Part shown: piece after piece, positions 40,965 to 50,824 of the stretch
Position numbering within the stretch: position 1 is the stretch's first letter
Layout of the letters: every line of letters begins with the position of its first letter
Notes under the pieces: generated by a model
Databases searched by the model: none
What the model was told of the DNA's origin: nothing
What the model saw: the letters and a program-made list of their open reading frames with translations, nothing else
Origin: Sphingobacteriales bacterium
Lineage (GTDB): Bacteria; Bacteroidota; Bacteroidia; Chitinophagales; Chitinophagaceae
Direction of reading: 5' to 3'
DNA length: 64,000 nucleotides
Assembly (NCBI GenBank): GCA_900299255.1
Contig: OMJB01000035.1
Span: 1 to 64,000, forward strand
Position numbers and translations under genes: made by a program

Positions 40965-41369
40965 TTATTTTTTGAGTAATTTTCTAGAGAACGTACCCAG
41001 TTTCCAGCACTTTAAACTTTGTCTGGAGTGTTTTTCTATGTCCATATCTTCTACTCGTCCGTAAGACAGGTACATTTTAGCGCCTTCTTTGAGCGTGCGG
41101 TATTCTGCTTTACTGATCACAAATGAAATCGTCCGTTTGTCCTCTTCATTTGTTTGTTCTAATCTGGTGAACTCTTTGCTCCCTATATACAGTACATATT
41201 GGTTGCTTCCGAAAATAAATGGTTTGGAAGAGCTGAGTGCAAAGTGTATTTCTTCACCTTTTTGCCTCACTGAAGCTATCTTAACGATTGCTTTTTCACT
41301 TGCAGCCGAAAAGCCGGGAGTGAACAAAAAGAGGAGAAAACTCAGGAACAATACAACCCGTTTGTGCAT
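40965..41369 (-). CDS. Small secreted protein of unknown function (paralog B)
   Basis: Signal peptide; ALSSSKPFIFGSNQYVLYIGSKEFTR...RTISFVISKAEY...GAKMYLSYGRVE..LKCWKLGTFSRKLLKK, clear paralog of 40160..40570. Confidence 0.65.
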   Translation of the reverse strand: MHKRVVLFLSFLLFLFTPGFSAASEKAIVKIASVRQKGEEIHFALSSSKPFIFGSNQYVLYIGSKEFTRLEQTNEEDKRTISFVISKAEYRTLKEGAKMYLSYGRVEDMDIEKHSRQSLKCWKLGTFSRKLLKK

Positions 41370-41508
41370 AATGGCTTGATTCAGTACATCAAATGTAAAT
41401 TAATTTATTGTTGCAGCGCTTAGGTTATAGTAATAAATACAAACTAACAGGCATTAAATAATTGCTGAGTACGCAGGTTTTAATAAAAGGTTAGTAATTT
41501 CCGCAAAT

Positions 41509-42270
41509 ATGCAGCATTGGGAAATCCTTTTCATCTTTCTGGTTATTGCGTTTGTGTATTCTTCAGTAGGTTTCGGAGGTGGTTCCAGCTATCTTGCCGT
41601 TCTTACACTTTATGCGTTCCCGTTTCAGGAAATGAAATTGGCTGCTCTCACTTGTAATATTATAGTTGTTACCGGTGGCTCTATTATTTTCATCAGGAAT
41701 AATCAGGTTAACTGGAAGAAGATCATACCGCTGATAGTTACCAGCGTACCCATGGCGTTTATGGGTGCGGCTATAAAACTGGAGCAGGATACATTTTTCA
41801 TCATTCTGGGTACTACACTCATTGCCGCATCTGTTTTGCTTTGGCTTAAAAACAAGGGTAACACTACAGGCGAGGTAACGGCAAAAGAGCCCAATTACCT
41901 GAGAGATGGTATTACTGGCTGCCTGGTTGGGTTTTTGTCGGGGCTGGTGGGTATAGGCGGTGGTATATTCCTTTCGCCGGTGCTGAACCTTATGAAGTGG
42001 GATACACCAAAGAAGATTGCTGCAACTGCCAGTGTATTTATTCTGGTTAATTCTGTATCCGGTATTGCCGGGCAGTTGTCCGCCGTTTCAGACTACATTA
42101 ACTTTGGCCGCATAGGCATGTTAGGTGCGGCAGTGCTTGCCGGCGGGCAGATAGGCTCGTGGATGGGTGCTGTAAGGTTCAATCAACTGGTTGTCAGGCG
42201 TGTAACTGCATTGCTGGTATTTGTCGCCGGTACGGAAGTTTTGATCAGGCACCTGCATATTTTTGATTAA
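41509..42270 (+). CDS. Sulfite exporter TauE/SafE family protein
   Basis: VYSSVGFGGGSSYLAVLTL and GCLVGFLSGLVGIGGGIFLSPVLNLMKWDTPKKIAATASVFILVNS, duplicated TauE motifs. Confidence 0.88.
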   Translation: MQHWEILFIFLVIAFVYSSVGFGGGSSYLAVLTLYAFPFQEMKLAALTCNIIVVTGGSIIFIRNNQVNWKKIIPLIVTSVPMAFMGAAIKLEQDTFFIILGTTLIAASVLLWLKNKGNTTGEVTAKEPNYLRDGITGCLVGFLSGLVGIGGGIFLSPVLNLMKWDTPKKIAATASVFILVNSVSGIAGQLSAVSDYINFGRIGMLGAAVLAGGQIGSWMGAVRFNQLVVRRVTALLVFVAGTEVLIRHLHIFD

Positions 42271-42276
42271 CAGCGT

Positions 42277-42516
42277 ATGGGAAAAGTGCTCACATTTGGG
42301 ATAGCGAAGGAAATTACCGGCGGCGGTGTGGTTGATGTGCCTTTTGAAAATGGCATCACTGCTGGTGGCCTTCGTACATTGCTTCAAAGTACGTATCCGA
42401 GGCTAAAGGAATTGAAGTCTTTTGCGTTGGCTGTAAACGGCGAATATGCTGTCGCAGATCAGCTGATCAATGACACAGATGAGATTGCCATCATTCCCCC
42501 GGTGAGCGGGGGATAA
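42277..42516 (+). CDS. moaD: Molybdopterin synthase small subunit MoaD-like
   Basis: 79 aa ubiquitin-fold protein ending DEIAIIPPVSGG (C-terminal Gly-Gly). Confidence 0.88.
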   Translation: MGKVLTFGIAKEITGGGVVDVPFENGITAGGLRTLLQSTYPRLKELKSFALAVNGEYAVADQLINDTDEIAIIPPVSGG

Positions 42517-42965
42517 TGCTTATGAATGGGGATAATAAGAGTGTTTCAATGACAGACATCAGGATATCAGATTTGCCATTAAATATCCAGTCGTGTATTG
42601 ACTGGGTGCAGTCGCCGGAAAGCGGCGGCATAGATGTGTTTCTGGGAACCGTGCGCAATGCTACAAAAGGCAGAAAGGTGCAGCACCTGGAGTTTGAAGC
42701 ATATGAACCTATGGCCATTGCCGAGATGAAAAAAATAGCAGATGCAGTTATTGCCAAATGGCCGGTAAATAAAATTCTGATTTATCATCGTACCGGTAAA
42801 CTGGCTGTTGGCGAAATACCGGTAATCATTGCTGTTGCTGCCGCACATCGCGGGGCAGCTTTTGATGCCTGCCGGTATGCTATAGATACCCTTAAAGAAA
42901 CGGTGCCCATTTGGAAAAAGGAAGTGTTTGAAGACGGGGAAGTGTGGGTGGCCGCACATCCTTAG
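42516..42965 (+). CDS. moaE: Molybdopterin synthase catalytic subunit MoaE
   Basis: GGIDVFLGTVRNATKGRKVQHLEFEAYEPMA, YHRTGKLAVGEIPVIIAVAAAHRGAAFDACRYAID. Confidence 0.93.
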   Translation: MLMNGDNKSVSMTDIRISDLPLNIQSCIDWVQSPESGGIDVFLGTVRNATKGRKVQHLEFEAYEPMAIAEMKKIADAVIAKWPVNKILIYHRTGKLAVGEIPVIIAVAAAHRGAAFDACRYAIDTLKETVPIWKKEVFEDGEVWVAAHP

Positions 42966-42986
42966 GGCCTAAAGTGCTTTCAGGCG

Positions 42987-43610
42987 TTAACCTCGCTTTG
43001 TTAGCAGTTCTTTTACTCTGTCTGCATCGCCGGGTGTGTTGGCATTAATTAGTGCATCTGGGTCAGGGGGCAATATTATTTTGACCATTTTCTCGTTCCT
43101 GATCAGTGCCTTGCGCGGACAGGTGTATCCATCAGCTATATGTGCCTGTAGCAGCTCATAGCTCTGAGGCTCCCAGATTGTGATGAGCGGTTCGGGCAGG
43201 TCATCGAATGAACTCTTGTAAGCGGTGGCCATACAGGTTGTATCTCTGTGCGCTATCAGATATTGCAATGTTGCCAGATCCAGCAGCGGCAGGTCGCAGG
43301 CTGTTACCAGCCATGCAGCACCGGGTGCTTTTTTAAAAGCCGAGAGTATCCCAACGAGCGGCCCCCCGCCCGGGTAATTGTCGGCAAGCGTGTTGTAGTT
43401 TTTGTCAATTCCACTTACCTGTTCTGGCCGGCAGGATATGTATACCTCGTCGCAAACATTTCGCAACAGGCCAGCCATGTAGTAGCGCTGTTCCTTTCCG
43501 TGCCAGTTAATAACACTTTTATCCTGGCCCATGCGCACGCTTTTGCCGCCCGCAAGCACCATGCCGTACAACGGAATTTTATTCGGTGCGCCTGAAATCA
43601 CGTTTCCCAC
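42987..43610 (-). CDS. mobA: Molybdenum cofactor guanylyltransferase MobA-like
   Basis: YGMVLAGGKSVRMGQDKSVINWHGK, GGGPLVGILSAF, WLVTACDLPLL. Confidence 0.88.
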   Translation of the reverse strand: MGNVISGAPNKIPLYGMVLAGGKSVRMGQDKSVINWHGKEQRYYMAGLLRNVCDEVYISCRPEQVSGIDKNYNTLADNYPGGGPLVGILSAFKKAPGAAWLVTACDLPLLDLATLQYLIAHRDTTCMATAYKSSFDDLPEPLITIWEPQSYELLQAHIADGYTCPRKALIRNEKMVKIILPPDPDALINANTPGDADRVKELLTKRG

Positions 43611-44058
43611 CGGTTTTTTCCATCAATTTGGTTTCCTTGATCACAATATCATGGCTCAGCGCCTTGCACATATCATATACTGTAAGCGCAGCTACAGTAG
43701 CGCCAACAAGGGCTTCCAGTTCTATGCCGGTTTTGGCGGTAATAGTAGCTGTACAATCAATTACTACTTCCTGCTGCTTATTAATATGTATATCTATCTT
43801 ACAGTTGTCCAGCCCCAGCGGATGGCACAATGGTATCAGTTCGCCTGTTTTCTTAGCACCCATGATGCCCGCAATGATCGCTGTCTGGAATACGGAGCCC
43901 TTCTTGCTCTTTATATCTCCGTCGGTAAAATGGGCTATCACTTCCGGCGGCATAGATATAATGCTCCTTGCGACTGCTGTTCGTTTGCTCACTGCTTTTT
44001 CACTTACATCAACCATTGCTGGCTGGCCTTTTTCATTTAAGTGGGTAAAATCACTCAT
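43579..44058 (-). CDS. moaC: Cyclic pyranopterin monophosphate synthase MoaC
   Basis: DFTHLNEKGQPAMVDVSEKAVSKRTAVA, LIPLCHPLGLDNCKIDI, GIELEALVGATVAALTVYDMCKAL; start at 44058. Confidence 0.95.
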   Translation of the reverse strand: MSDFTHLNEKGQPAMVDVSEKAVSKRTAVARSIISMPPEVIAHFTDGDIKSKKGSVFQTAIIAGIMGAKKTGELIPLCHPLGLDNCKIDIHINKQQEVVIDCTATITAKTGIELEALVGATVAALTVYDMCKALSHDIVIKETKLMEKTGGKRDFRRTE

Positions 44059-44059
44059 G

Positions 44060-45265
44060 CTACAGTATCTTTTTAAAAGGCCATATTCTGAAGGCCTCGC
44101 CTTTTTTGAAATTATTTTGTTCCAAAGGTAATTCCATAAACGCATCTGAATCTACCAGATTCGCATAGTCGCCTGAGCCGTTTCCTTCAGCAGGGGTTGC
44201 TGTCAGCTGACCTTGTTTACTGATCCGCACTTTAGCCTGCATAAAATACTGCAGCGGTGCCGAAAAAGTTACATCCCTGTCGAGAACCGCATACAGTTCA
44301 GGATTTTCATTGTTCATTTTTAAAATCATCTCCAGCCATGGCACCAGATACCTGTGCAGGCACATGAACGCTGATACCGGATTGCCGGGAAAAGCAAAAA
44401 CCAAAACGCCACTTGCATGCCTGCCAAACCAGAATGGCTTGCCCGGCCGTTGCTTCACCTTGTGAAACAGTTTTTCCACTTTTAATTCCTCCAGCACCTC
44501 AGGTACATAATCGTATTTGCCCATTGATACACCACCACTCAGGATCAATACGTCGTATTTTTCAAGGCATAGTTTTAGTTGTTGTTCGGTAGTTTCTTTA
44601 TCATCAGGCAGGTGCATCAAATCGGTGTTAATGCCATATTGCAGAAGTGCAGCTCTTATTGTATGGCTATTCGAACTTCTGATCTGGTGCGCTTCCGGCA
44701 CACTACCCTCGTCAACCAGTTCGCTACCGGTGGAAATGACACCTACAAGAGGCAGCCTTTTTACAGGTATTATGTATTTACCTACAGATGCAGCCATGCT
44801 GATTGCCGAAGGGCCAATCGTTGTGCCTGCTTTCAAAACTACATCCCCTTGCTTTTTGTCTTTGCCTTTAGAGTGTATATTCTGGCCTTGTCGTACCGTG
44901 TCAATCGAAATGTTTGCAATGCCATTTTCAATTGCGACGTCTTCATACCTGATTACAGTATCTGCCGACTCTGGCAATGCCGCACCGGTCATGATCTCAA
45001 TGCAGTCGTCGTTTTGTATTTCAATCGCAGCATCGCCAGCGGCTTGTGCCGCCTTTATTCTGAACGAACGCACCCCTTTTTCAAATGCAGCAAATTGTAT
45101 CGCTATTCCATCCATGGTAACCCTGTTGCAGGGAGGCAGGTCGCGGTCTGCAACAATATCTTCGGCAATAATTCTACCGGCAGCATTATCGAAGTCCACG
45201 GTTTCGTTGCCATAGTCTCTTGTCTCAGCCAGTATTATTTTTTCAGCTTCAGCTACGGTTATCAT
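44060..45265 (-). CDS. moeA: Molybdopterin molybdotransferase MoeA
   Basis: ADRDLPPCNRVTMDGIAIQ, MTGAALPESADTVIRYED, ISTGSELVDEG, SGGVSMGKYDYVPEVL, FAFPGNPVSAFMC. Confidence 0.93.
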   Translation of the reverse strand: MITVAEAEKIILAETRDYGNETVDFDNAAGRIIAEDIVADRDLPPCNRVTMDGIAIQFAAFEKGVRSFRIKAAQAAGDAAIEIQNDDCIEIMTGAALPESADTVIRYEDVAIENGIANISIDTVRQGQNIHSKGKDKKQGDVVLKAGTTIGPSAISMAASVGKYIIPVKRLPLVGVISTGSELVDEGSVPEAHQIRSSNSHTIRAALLQYGINTDLMHLPDDKETTEQQLKLCLEKYDVLILSGGVSMGKYDYVPEVLEELKVEKLFHKVKQRPGKPFWFGRHASGVLVFAFPGNPVSAFMCLHRYLVPWLEMILKMNNENPELYAVLDRDVTFSAPLQYFMQAKVRISKQGQLTATPAEGNGSGDYANLVDSDAFMELPLEQNNFKKGEAFRIWPFKKIL

Positions 45266-45275
45266 CAGATCGTTT

Positions 45276-46268
45276 TTAGCCACCAATAGCAGCCATCGAT
45301 TCGTGGGTGCCGGTCAGTAAATTTCTTTTTTGTTCGGCTTCCCAGCCATCTTTGGCACGCTTTCCCAGTGCGTCTGAAAATGCTGCGGCCAGTTCTTCGT
45401 TGCTTCGGTGCAGCCTCATCATGTCTTTTACATTGAATACACCCGCATCGTAGAGGCAGGTCTTCAGTATGCCCTGTGGCGTAATTCGTATTCGGTTGCA
45501 TGTGCCGCAAAACGATCGGGTATATGCAGCTATAATCCCTACGCTGCCTTTATGCCCGGGTATTTTGTAGTTGTAAGAAGTAGAATAAGCAGGGTCTTTT
45601 AATTTCTCAATTGCCGGAAATCTGTCCTTGATCGTTTCCAGAATACGCACATGGTCCCACGTAAGATTACTATAGTGCTTATCTCCTCCGTTGAACGACA
45701 TTTCTTCTATAAAACGCACGCTAACTGGCAGATTCTTTGTGAGTTCTGCAAGTGATATTATGTCTTCGGTGTTTTTACCTTCCATTACCACTGCATTTAT
45801 TTTCACTTCCATATCATGCAGTAACAACTGTTCCATCGTTTCCATAACTGCCGGCAGCTCATCCCTGTGAGTGATAGCAAAAAAACGGTTTCTGTCCAAT
45901 GTGTCAAGGCTCAGATTAACACTCCTTATTCCCAGCTTCTTCAGTTCGGGTACCAGTGGTGCTGTAACCACTCCGTTTGTTGTTACGGTCAGCTCCTGCA
46001 ATCCGGACAGTTCTGATATGCCTTTCAGCAGCAGCATGAGGTCCTTTCTTACAAATGGCTCGCCACCGGTAATGCGTATCTTCTGAATGCCCATCTTTAC
46101 CAGTAGCGAACAGGCACGCATCATTTCTTCGTAAGTCATCAGATCGTTCCTTGACAGCCAGTCTATCCCTTCCTCAGGCATACAATAGAAACAACGCAGG
46201 TTGCACCTGTCGGTTACAGCCAGCCGTAAATAGTTGATTGCCCTGCCATGATTGTCTGTAAGCACCAT
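45276..46268 (-). CDS. moaA: GTP 3',8-cyclase MoaA
   Basis: YLRLAVTDRCNLRCFYCMPEEGIDWL; second cluster CGTCNRIRITPQGILKTCLY. Confidence 0.95.
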   Translation of the reverse strand: MVLTDNHGRAINYLRLAVTDRCNLRCFYCMPEEGIDWLSRNDLMTYEEMMRACSLLVKMGIQKIRITGGEPFVRKDLMLLLKGISELSGLQELTVTTNGVVTAPLVPELKKLGIRSVNLSLDTLDRNRFFAITHRDELPAVMETMEQLLLHDMEVKINAVVMEGKNTEDIISLAELTKNLPVSVRFIEEMSFNGGDKHYSNLTWDHVRILETIKDRFPAIEKLKDPAYSTSYNYKIPGHKGSVGIIAAYTRSFCGTCNRIRITPQGILKTCLYDAGVFNVKDMMRLHRSNEELAAAFSDALGKRAKDGWEAEQKRNLLTGTHESMAAIGG

Positions 46269-46547
46269 CCTAACTTTCTCTGGTAAAGTTCGCTTTTTTA
46301 TTGGAATGATTGGTGTGTTGTGATCATCCTTTTTCGTGTACAGGTGCGGTGCAAATCAGGATTTGCCGTTCTGGTTCCCTGACTATTAGTCAGCCTGCTC
46401 TTATTTCTGTTTTTCGTGCAAAGCGAGGTCAATTTGTCTTAGAGCAGGAATTTGTACTTTTAAATTTATGAGAATATTAGGATATTTATAGTAGCAGTGT
46501 TTTCCGAATAGTACTGAATTACTTCTAATTTTATCAAAAAATACAAC

Positions 46548-47339
46548 ATGCAGAATCATGAAATAGACTACCGCATTATTGGTGAGGAGATGCAATATGT
46601 GGAAATAGAACTGGACCCGAATGAAACCGCTATTGCCGAGCCGGGCAGTTTTATGATGATGGATGACGGCATACAAATGGAAACCATGTTTGGTGATGGC
46701 AGCCAGCAACCCGGTGGGCTGTTGAATAAATTATTTTCGGCAGGTAAAAGAATGCTGGTAGGCGAGAGCCTGTTTATGACAGCATACACCAATTTGGGCC
46801 AGGGGAAAAGGCATGTTTCTTTTGCCGCTCCGTTTCCCGGTAAGATTATTCCTCTTGACCTGATGAGGCTGGGTGGAAGGGTTATCTGTCAGAAGGACGC
46901 ATTTCTATGCGCAGCTAAGGGAGTATCAATAGGTATAGAATTCCAGAAAAAACTGGGTACCGGCCTGTTTGGTGGCGAAGGTTTTATTATGGAGAAACTG
47001 GAAGGCGATGGTATGGCGTTTATGCATGCCGGTGGCCATGTGCTCCAGAAGGAGCTGAGGCCGGGTGAACTGATCAAAATTGACACCGGATGTATAGTTG
47101 GTTTTACGGCTTCGGTTAACTACGATATACAGTTTGTGGGCGGTATCAAGAACACTATATTTGGTGGCGAAGGAGTTTTCTTTGCTACCCTGCAGGGGCC
47201 TGGTACAGTATGGATACAAACGCTGCCTATCAGCAGGCTGGCGAGCAGAATACTGGCTTATGGCAGGCCATTCAACCGTAAGGAAGAAGGCAGTGTATTG
47301 GGCGGGCTAGGTAACTTACTCGATGGAGACGGATTCTAA
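46548..47339 (+). CDS. TIGR00266/AIM24 family protein
   Basis: MQYVEIELDPNETAIAEPGSFMMMDDGIQMET, typical AIM24/TIGR00266 organisation. Confidence 0.85.
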   Translation: MQNHEIDYRIIGEEMQYVEIELDPNETAIAEPGSFMMMDDGIQMETMFGDGSQQPGGLLNKLFSAGKRMLVGESLFMTAYTNLGQGKRHVSFAAPFPGKIIPLDLMRLGGRVICQKDAFLCAAKGVSIGIEFQKKLGTGLFGGEGFIMEKLEGDGMAFMHAGGHVLQKELRPGELIKIDTGCIVGFTASVNYDIQFVGGIKNTIFGGEGVFFATLQGPGTVWIQTLPISRLASRILAYGRPFNRKEEGSVLGGLGNLLDGDGF

Positions 47340-47815
47340 TGGAATCCGTTCAAAACAATCCGCGACACATAGCATCAGCCGTAGTTTATTTTTTTCTGTC
47401 TACGGTGATTACCTGGTACTTTATTGTGTGTGCTGAAAACCTGTATCATTTTGATCAGGGTAAGATGCTGCTTTCATGTGCTATTGCAGGTGCCAAGTGG
47501 GCTATTCAGATAGGTGCTGCATTTTTATTCCTGAAAGAAAAGCGATGGCCGTTTATAGCCAGCTTGGGCTTTACCTGTTTTGTTGGTTCATGTGTCCTGA
47601 TTCCGTTTTGCATTAACCCCATAAGGGATATGATGCTGGACAAAGGATTTCTTTACTCGCTTATTGCTTCGGTAGCTGTTATGCTGGTGTTGTATTATCG
47701 AAGCGTGAGGGCCGCACGAATATCTATCGGCTGGTATTTCTTATGGTTGGGGTGCCTTGCAGCCGCTATCTCTTTGCAGTTGACTGTGGTGTTTCATGTG
47801 GTGAAGATCTCTTAA
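47339..47815 (+). CDS. Hypothetical integral membrane protein (about 5 TM)
   Basis: Hydrophobic ORF, start overlaps preceding stop by 1 nt (TAATG), followed by a terminator. Confidence 0.6.
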   Translation: MESVQNNPRHIASAVVYFFLSTVITWYFIVCAENLYHFDQGKMLLSCAIAGAKWAIQIGAAFLFLKEKRWPFIASLGFTCFVGSCVLIPFCINPIRDMMLDKGFLYSLIASVAVMLVLYYRSVRAARISIGWYFLWLGCLAAAISLQLTVVFHVVKIS

Positions 47816-47832
47816 GGTGTTTGGATGATTAA

Positions 47833-47868
47833 TACAGGCAATAGTTCATTTCTGAACTATTGCCTGTA
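47833..47868 (+). terminator. Rho-independent terminator
   Basis: Perfect 16-bp stem TACAGGCAATAGTTCA / TGAACTATTGCCTGTA, loop TTTC, then GTTTTTTG. Confidence 0.85.
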
Positions 47869-48006
47869 GTTTTTTGAGTTGGTACAAAATACAATTTGCA
47901 GAGTGTACATACGTGGTTGCAGAATTTTTCAAAATAAATGAGCAACCAGAAAAGCAAACCAAGACTGCAATTGCATGTCGATTAACTAGATCCTTTTCTT
48001 ATTAGC

Positions 48007-50814
48007 CTACACCATCGCCTTCTTCTTATACTCTCCCTTGCTTTTTCTGATATTACAAGCCACAACTTTATACTCAGGGCAAAGGGCATCAGAGTCTGCA
48101 ACGCTCGATGTTATATTGTTCATCATCACCTCCGGGAAGTGGAACGTACTGCTCAGAATGCCCGGTTTTACTTCGTCTGTAATTTTTGCTTTTACATCAA
48201 CTTTGCCACGTGCCGATTCCACGCATACCATATCTCCGTCGGCAATCATGTGCTTTGCAGCATCTGCCGGATTGATCATTAGCACATCATCGGTTACTAT
48301 CAGTGCATTGTTGGTGCGGCGCGTCATGGCTCCGCAATTGTAATGCTCCAGTTCGCGGTTGGTGGTAATGATATACGGATATTGTTTTTCATTGTCCACC
48401 AGTTCTTTCGACTTCTTATAATTGTTATGAATAAACTTGCCCCTTCCACGCTTGAAAGATTCGGTATGAAGTATATCTGTCCCGACACCTTCTTTGTTCA
48501 CAGGCCATTGCTTGCCGTTAGAACCCAGCTCGTTCCATTTCACGCCTTCAAAGAATGGTATGATCTGTGCTATTTCTTCCAGCACCCATTCCGGATCATA
48601 TTTTTCAGGTTGTTTATAACCCATGCGGTTCATCATGTCTGCCATTATCTGCCCATCGCTTTTGGTGCCTTCTATAGGTTCTACTACGGCATTTACCCGC
48701 TGTATCCTCCTTTCTCCGTTGGTAAATGTGCCGCTCTTTTCAAGGAACGAAGCCGCAGGGAGCACAACAGTGGCCAGTTTTGCTGTCTCTGTCATGAAAA
48801 GCTCCTGCACAACAAATAGCTCCAGCTTGCTCAACGCATTACGCACATGCTGCGTATTTGGGTCCGTCTGCCCCATGTCTTCGCCCACAACCCACATGGC
48901 TTTCAGTTTGCCATCGAGTGCGGCATCATACATCTGAGGTATTTTCCACCCGCTGTAGTTGGGCAGTTTTGCGTTGTAAAACTCTTCGTATTTTTTATGA
49001 TAAACCGGGTCGCTCACATCAAAGTAACCAGCTCCCTGATGGGGCTGGCAGCCCATATCAGCAGCTCCCTGAACATTATTTTGTCCACGAAGCGGATTAA
49101 CGCCCACGCCTGGCCTGCCTATATTGCCCGTAATCATCGCCAGGCTCGATATCATCATGATAGTATGGGTGCCTTGTGAATGCTCTGTAACTCCCAGCCC
49201 GTGAAATTCCATAGCATTAGGTGCTTTGGCATATGCAATTGCTGCGCTGCGCACCAGGCCTTTATCCACGCCCGAAATCTCGGATAACTTATCAATATCC
49301 TGAGAAAGCACTTCCTGCTTGAACTCTTCATACCCTTCAGTACGGCGTTCAATGAAGTCTTTATCCTCCAGCCCTTCGCTGATGATGTAGTACAGCATCA
49401 TATTCATTACGGCCATATTGGTACCGGGGCGCAGTTGCAGGTGGTAGGTAGCATATTTGGCCAGCTCGGTACGGCGTGGGTCAATTACTATACTTGGCTT
49501 GCCGCTTAATGCAAACTGTTTTAGCTTAGCTCCTGTTACCGGGTGCCCGTCTGTAGGGTTCGCGCCTATTACCAGTATGCAGTCAGTCTTTTTAATATCT
49601 TTAATAGAGTTGGTAGCTGCACCGGTACCAAAGGTGCGCTGCATACCCAAAGCAGTTGGAGAATGGCAAACACGGGCACAGCTGTCAATATTATTTGTTC
49701 CCATTACTGCCCGGATGAATTTCTGCATCAGGTAGTTTTCTTCATTAGTGCCGCGGGCTGATGATACGCCTGCTATGGCGTCACCGCCGTATTTATTCTT
49801 TATTTCTGTAAGTTTTGTGGCAATATAGTCGTATGCTTCTTCCCATGTAGCTTCTACGAATTCACCGTCTTTCTTTATAAGAGGAGTGCGCAGCCTGTCT
49901 TTATGGTTGTAGAAGGAGAAAGCAAAACGGCCTTTCAGGCAGGTGTGCCCCTGGTTGGCTTCAGCTTCATACGGAGCCTGTATTGATTTTATTTTACCGC
50001 CTTTTACCGCTACTTCAAGATTGCAGCCTACACCACAGTAGGTGCATACCGTACGCACTTTTTCATCAACCTGTATTGATTTCGACTCAAATATATCTGA
50101 GATGGCCGATGTAGGGCATGCCTGGGCACACGCGCCGCAGCTTACACAATCAGAATCTTTGAAATTCACCTCCATACCTTTTATGATATGGCTGTCAAAT
50201 CCTCTGCCGCCCATACTCAGCACAAACTGGCCCTGTACTTCATCACAGGCCCTTACGCAGCGAAAGCAGTTGATACACTTGGAGAAGTCTGATGTCATGT
50301 AAGCATGGCTCAGGTCTTTCTTTCTGTCGAGGTGTGTTTTGCCATCGGGGTAGCGCACGTCACGGATACCCACTCGTGCAGCCACTTCCTGCAGTTCGCA
50401 GTTGTTGTTTACTTCACAGGTCAGGCAATCCAGCGGATGGTCGGTAAGCACCAGTTCTACAATATTCTTCCGCAGTTTTTGCACCCTGTCTGATTCAGGG
50501 TAAATATATGTGCCCGGCATTACAGGCGTGTGGCAGGATGCCATCGTTTTAACCGGCCCGCCCTTGGTCAATGCTACATCTACGCTGCACACTCTGCACG
50601 ACCCGAAAGGGTCAAGGTTTGGTGCATCGCAGAGTGTGGGTACAGATTTCTGCCCAAAATGCCTGCGCATGAGCGCAAGTATAGTATCACCTTCTTTTAT
50701 TTCGTATGGCCTGTCGTCTATGTACGCAACCTTTGCGCCTGCCTGCACCTGCCCGTTACCGGATGCGTTTCCATCGGCCGATGTCTTACTCTCTACATAA
50801 TATTGTTTGCTCAT
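48007..50814 (-). CDS. Formate dehydrogenase alpha subunit (Mo, Cys-type) with N-terminal NuoG-like Fe-S domains
   Basis: LCDAPNLDPFGSCRVCSVDV, HPLDCLTCEVNNNCELQ, CINCFRCVRACDE, CVSCGACAQACPTSAI, CTYCGVGCNLEV, then molybdopterin oxidoreductase with CARVCHSPTALGM. Confidence 0.9.
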   Translation of the reverse strand: MSKQYYVESKTSADGNASGNGQVQAGAKVAYIDDRPYEIKEGDTILALMRRHFGQKSVPTLCDAPNLDPFGSCRVCSVDVALTKGGPVKTMASCHTPVMPGTYIYPESDRVQKLRKNIVELVLTDHPLDCLTCEVNNNCELQEVAARVGIRDVRYPDGKTHLDRKKDLSHAYMTSDFSKCINCFRCVRACDEVQGQFVLSMGGRGFDSHIIKGMEVNFKDSDCVSCGACAQACPTSAISDIFESKSIQVDEKVRTVCTYCGVGCNLEVAVKGGKIKSIQAPYEAEANQGHTCLKGRFAFSFYNHKDRLRTPLIKKDGEFVEATWEEAYDYIATKLTEIKNKYGGDAIAGVSSARGTNEENYLMQKFIRAVMGTNNIDSCARVCHSPTALGMQRTFGTGAATNSIKDIKKTDCILVIGANPTDGHPVTGAKLKQFALSGKPSIVIDPRRTELAKYATYHLQLRPGTNMAVMNMMLYYIISEGLEDKDFIERRTEGYEEFKQEVLSQDIDKLSEISGVDKGLVRSAAIAYAKAPNAMEFHGLGVTEHSQGTHTIMMISSLAMITGNIGRPGVGVNPLRGQNNVQGAADMGCQPHQGAGYFDVSDPVYHKKYEEFYNAKLPNYSGWKIPQMYDAALDGKLKAMWVVGEDMGQTDPNTQHVRNALSKLELFVVQELFMTETAKLATVVLPAASFLEKSGTFTNGERRIQRVNAVVEPIEGTKSDGQIMADMMNRMGYKQPEKYDPEWVLEEIAQIIPFFEGVKWNELGSNGKQWPVNKEGVGTDILHTESFKRGRGKFIHNNYKKSKELVDNEKQYPYIITTNRELEHYNCGAMTRRTNNALIVTDDVLMINPADAAKHMIADGDMVCVESARGKVDVKAKITDEVKPGILSSTFHFPEVMMNNITSSVADSDALCPEYKVVACNIRKSKGEYKKKAMV

Positions 50815-50824
50815 AGTTGTTGTT

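Noticed and set aside
43579-43610. 32-nt overlap between moaC end and mobA start
   Set aside because: Probably ordinary operon overlap; the MobA N-terminal strand (IPLYGMVLAGGKS) supports the upstream start.
44579-45289. 236-aa plus-strand ORF (and 44517..45215)
   Set aside because: Antisense to moeA; mirror of a well-supported CDS.
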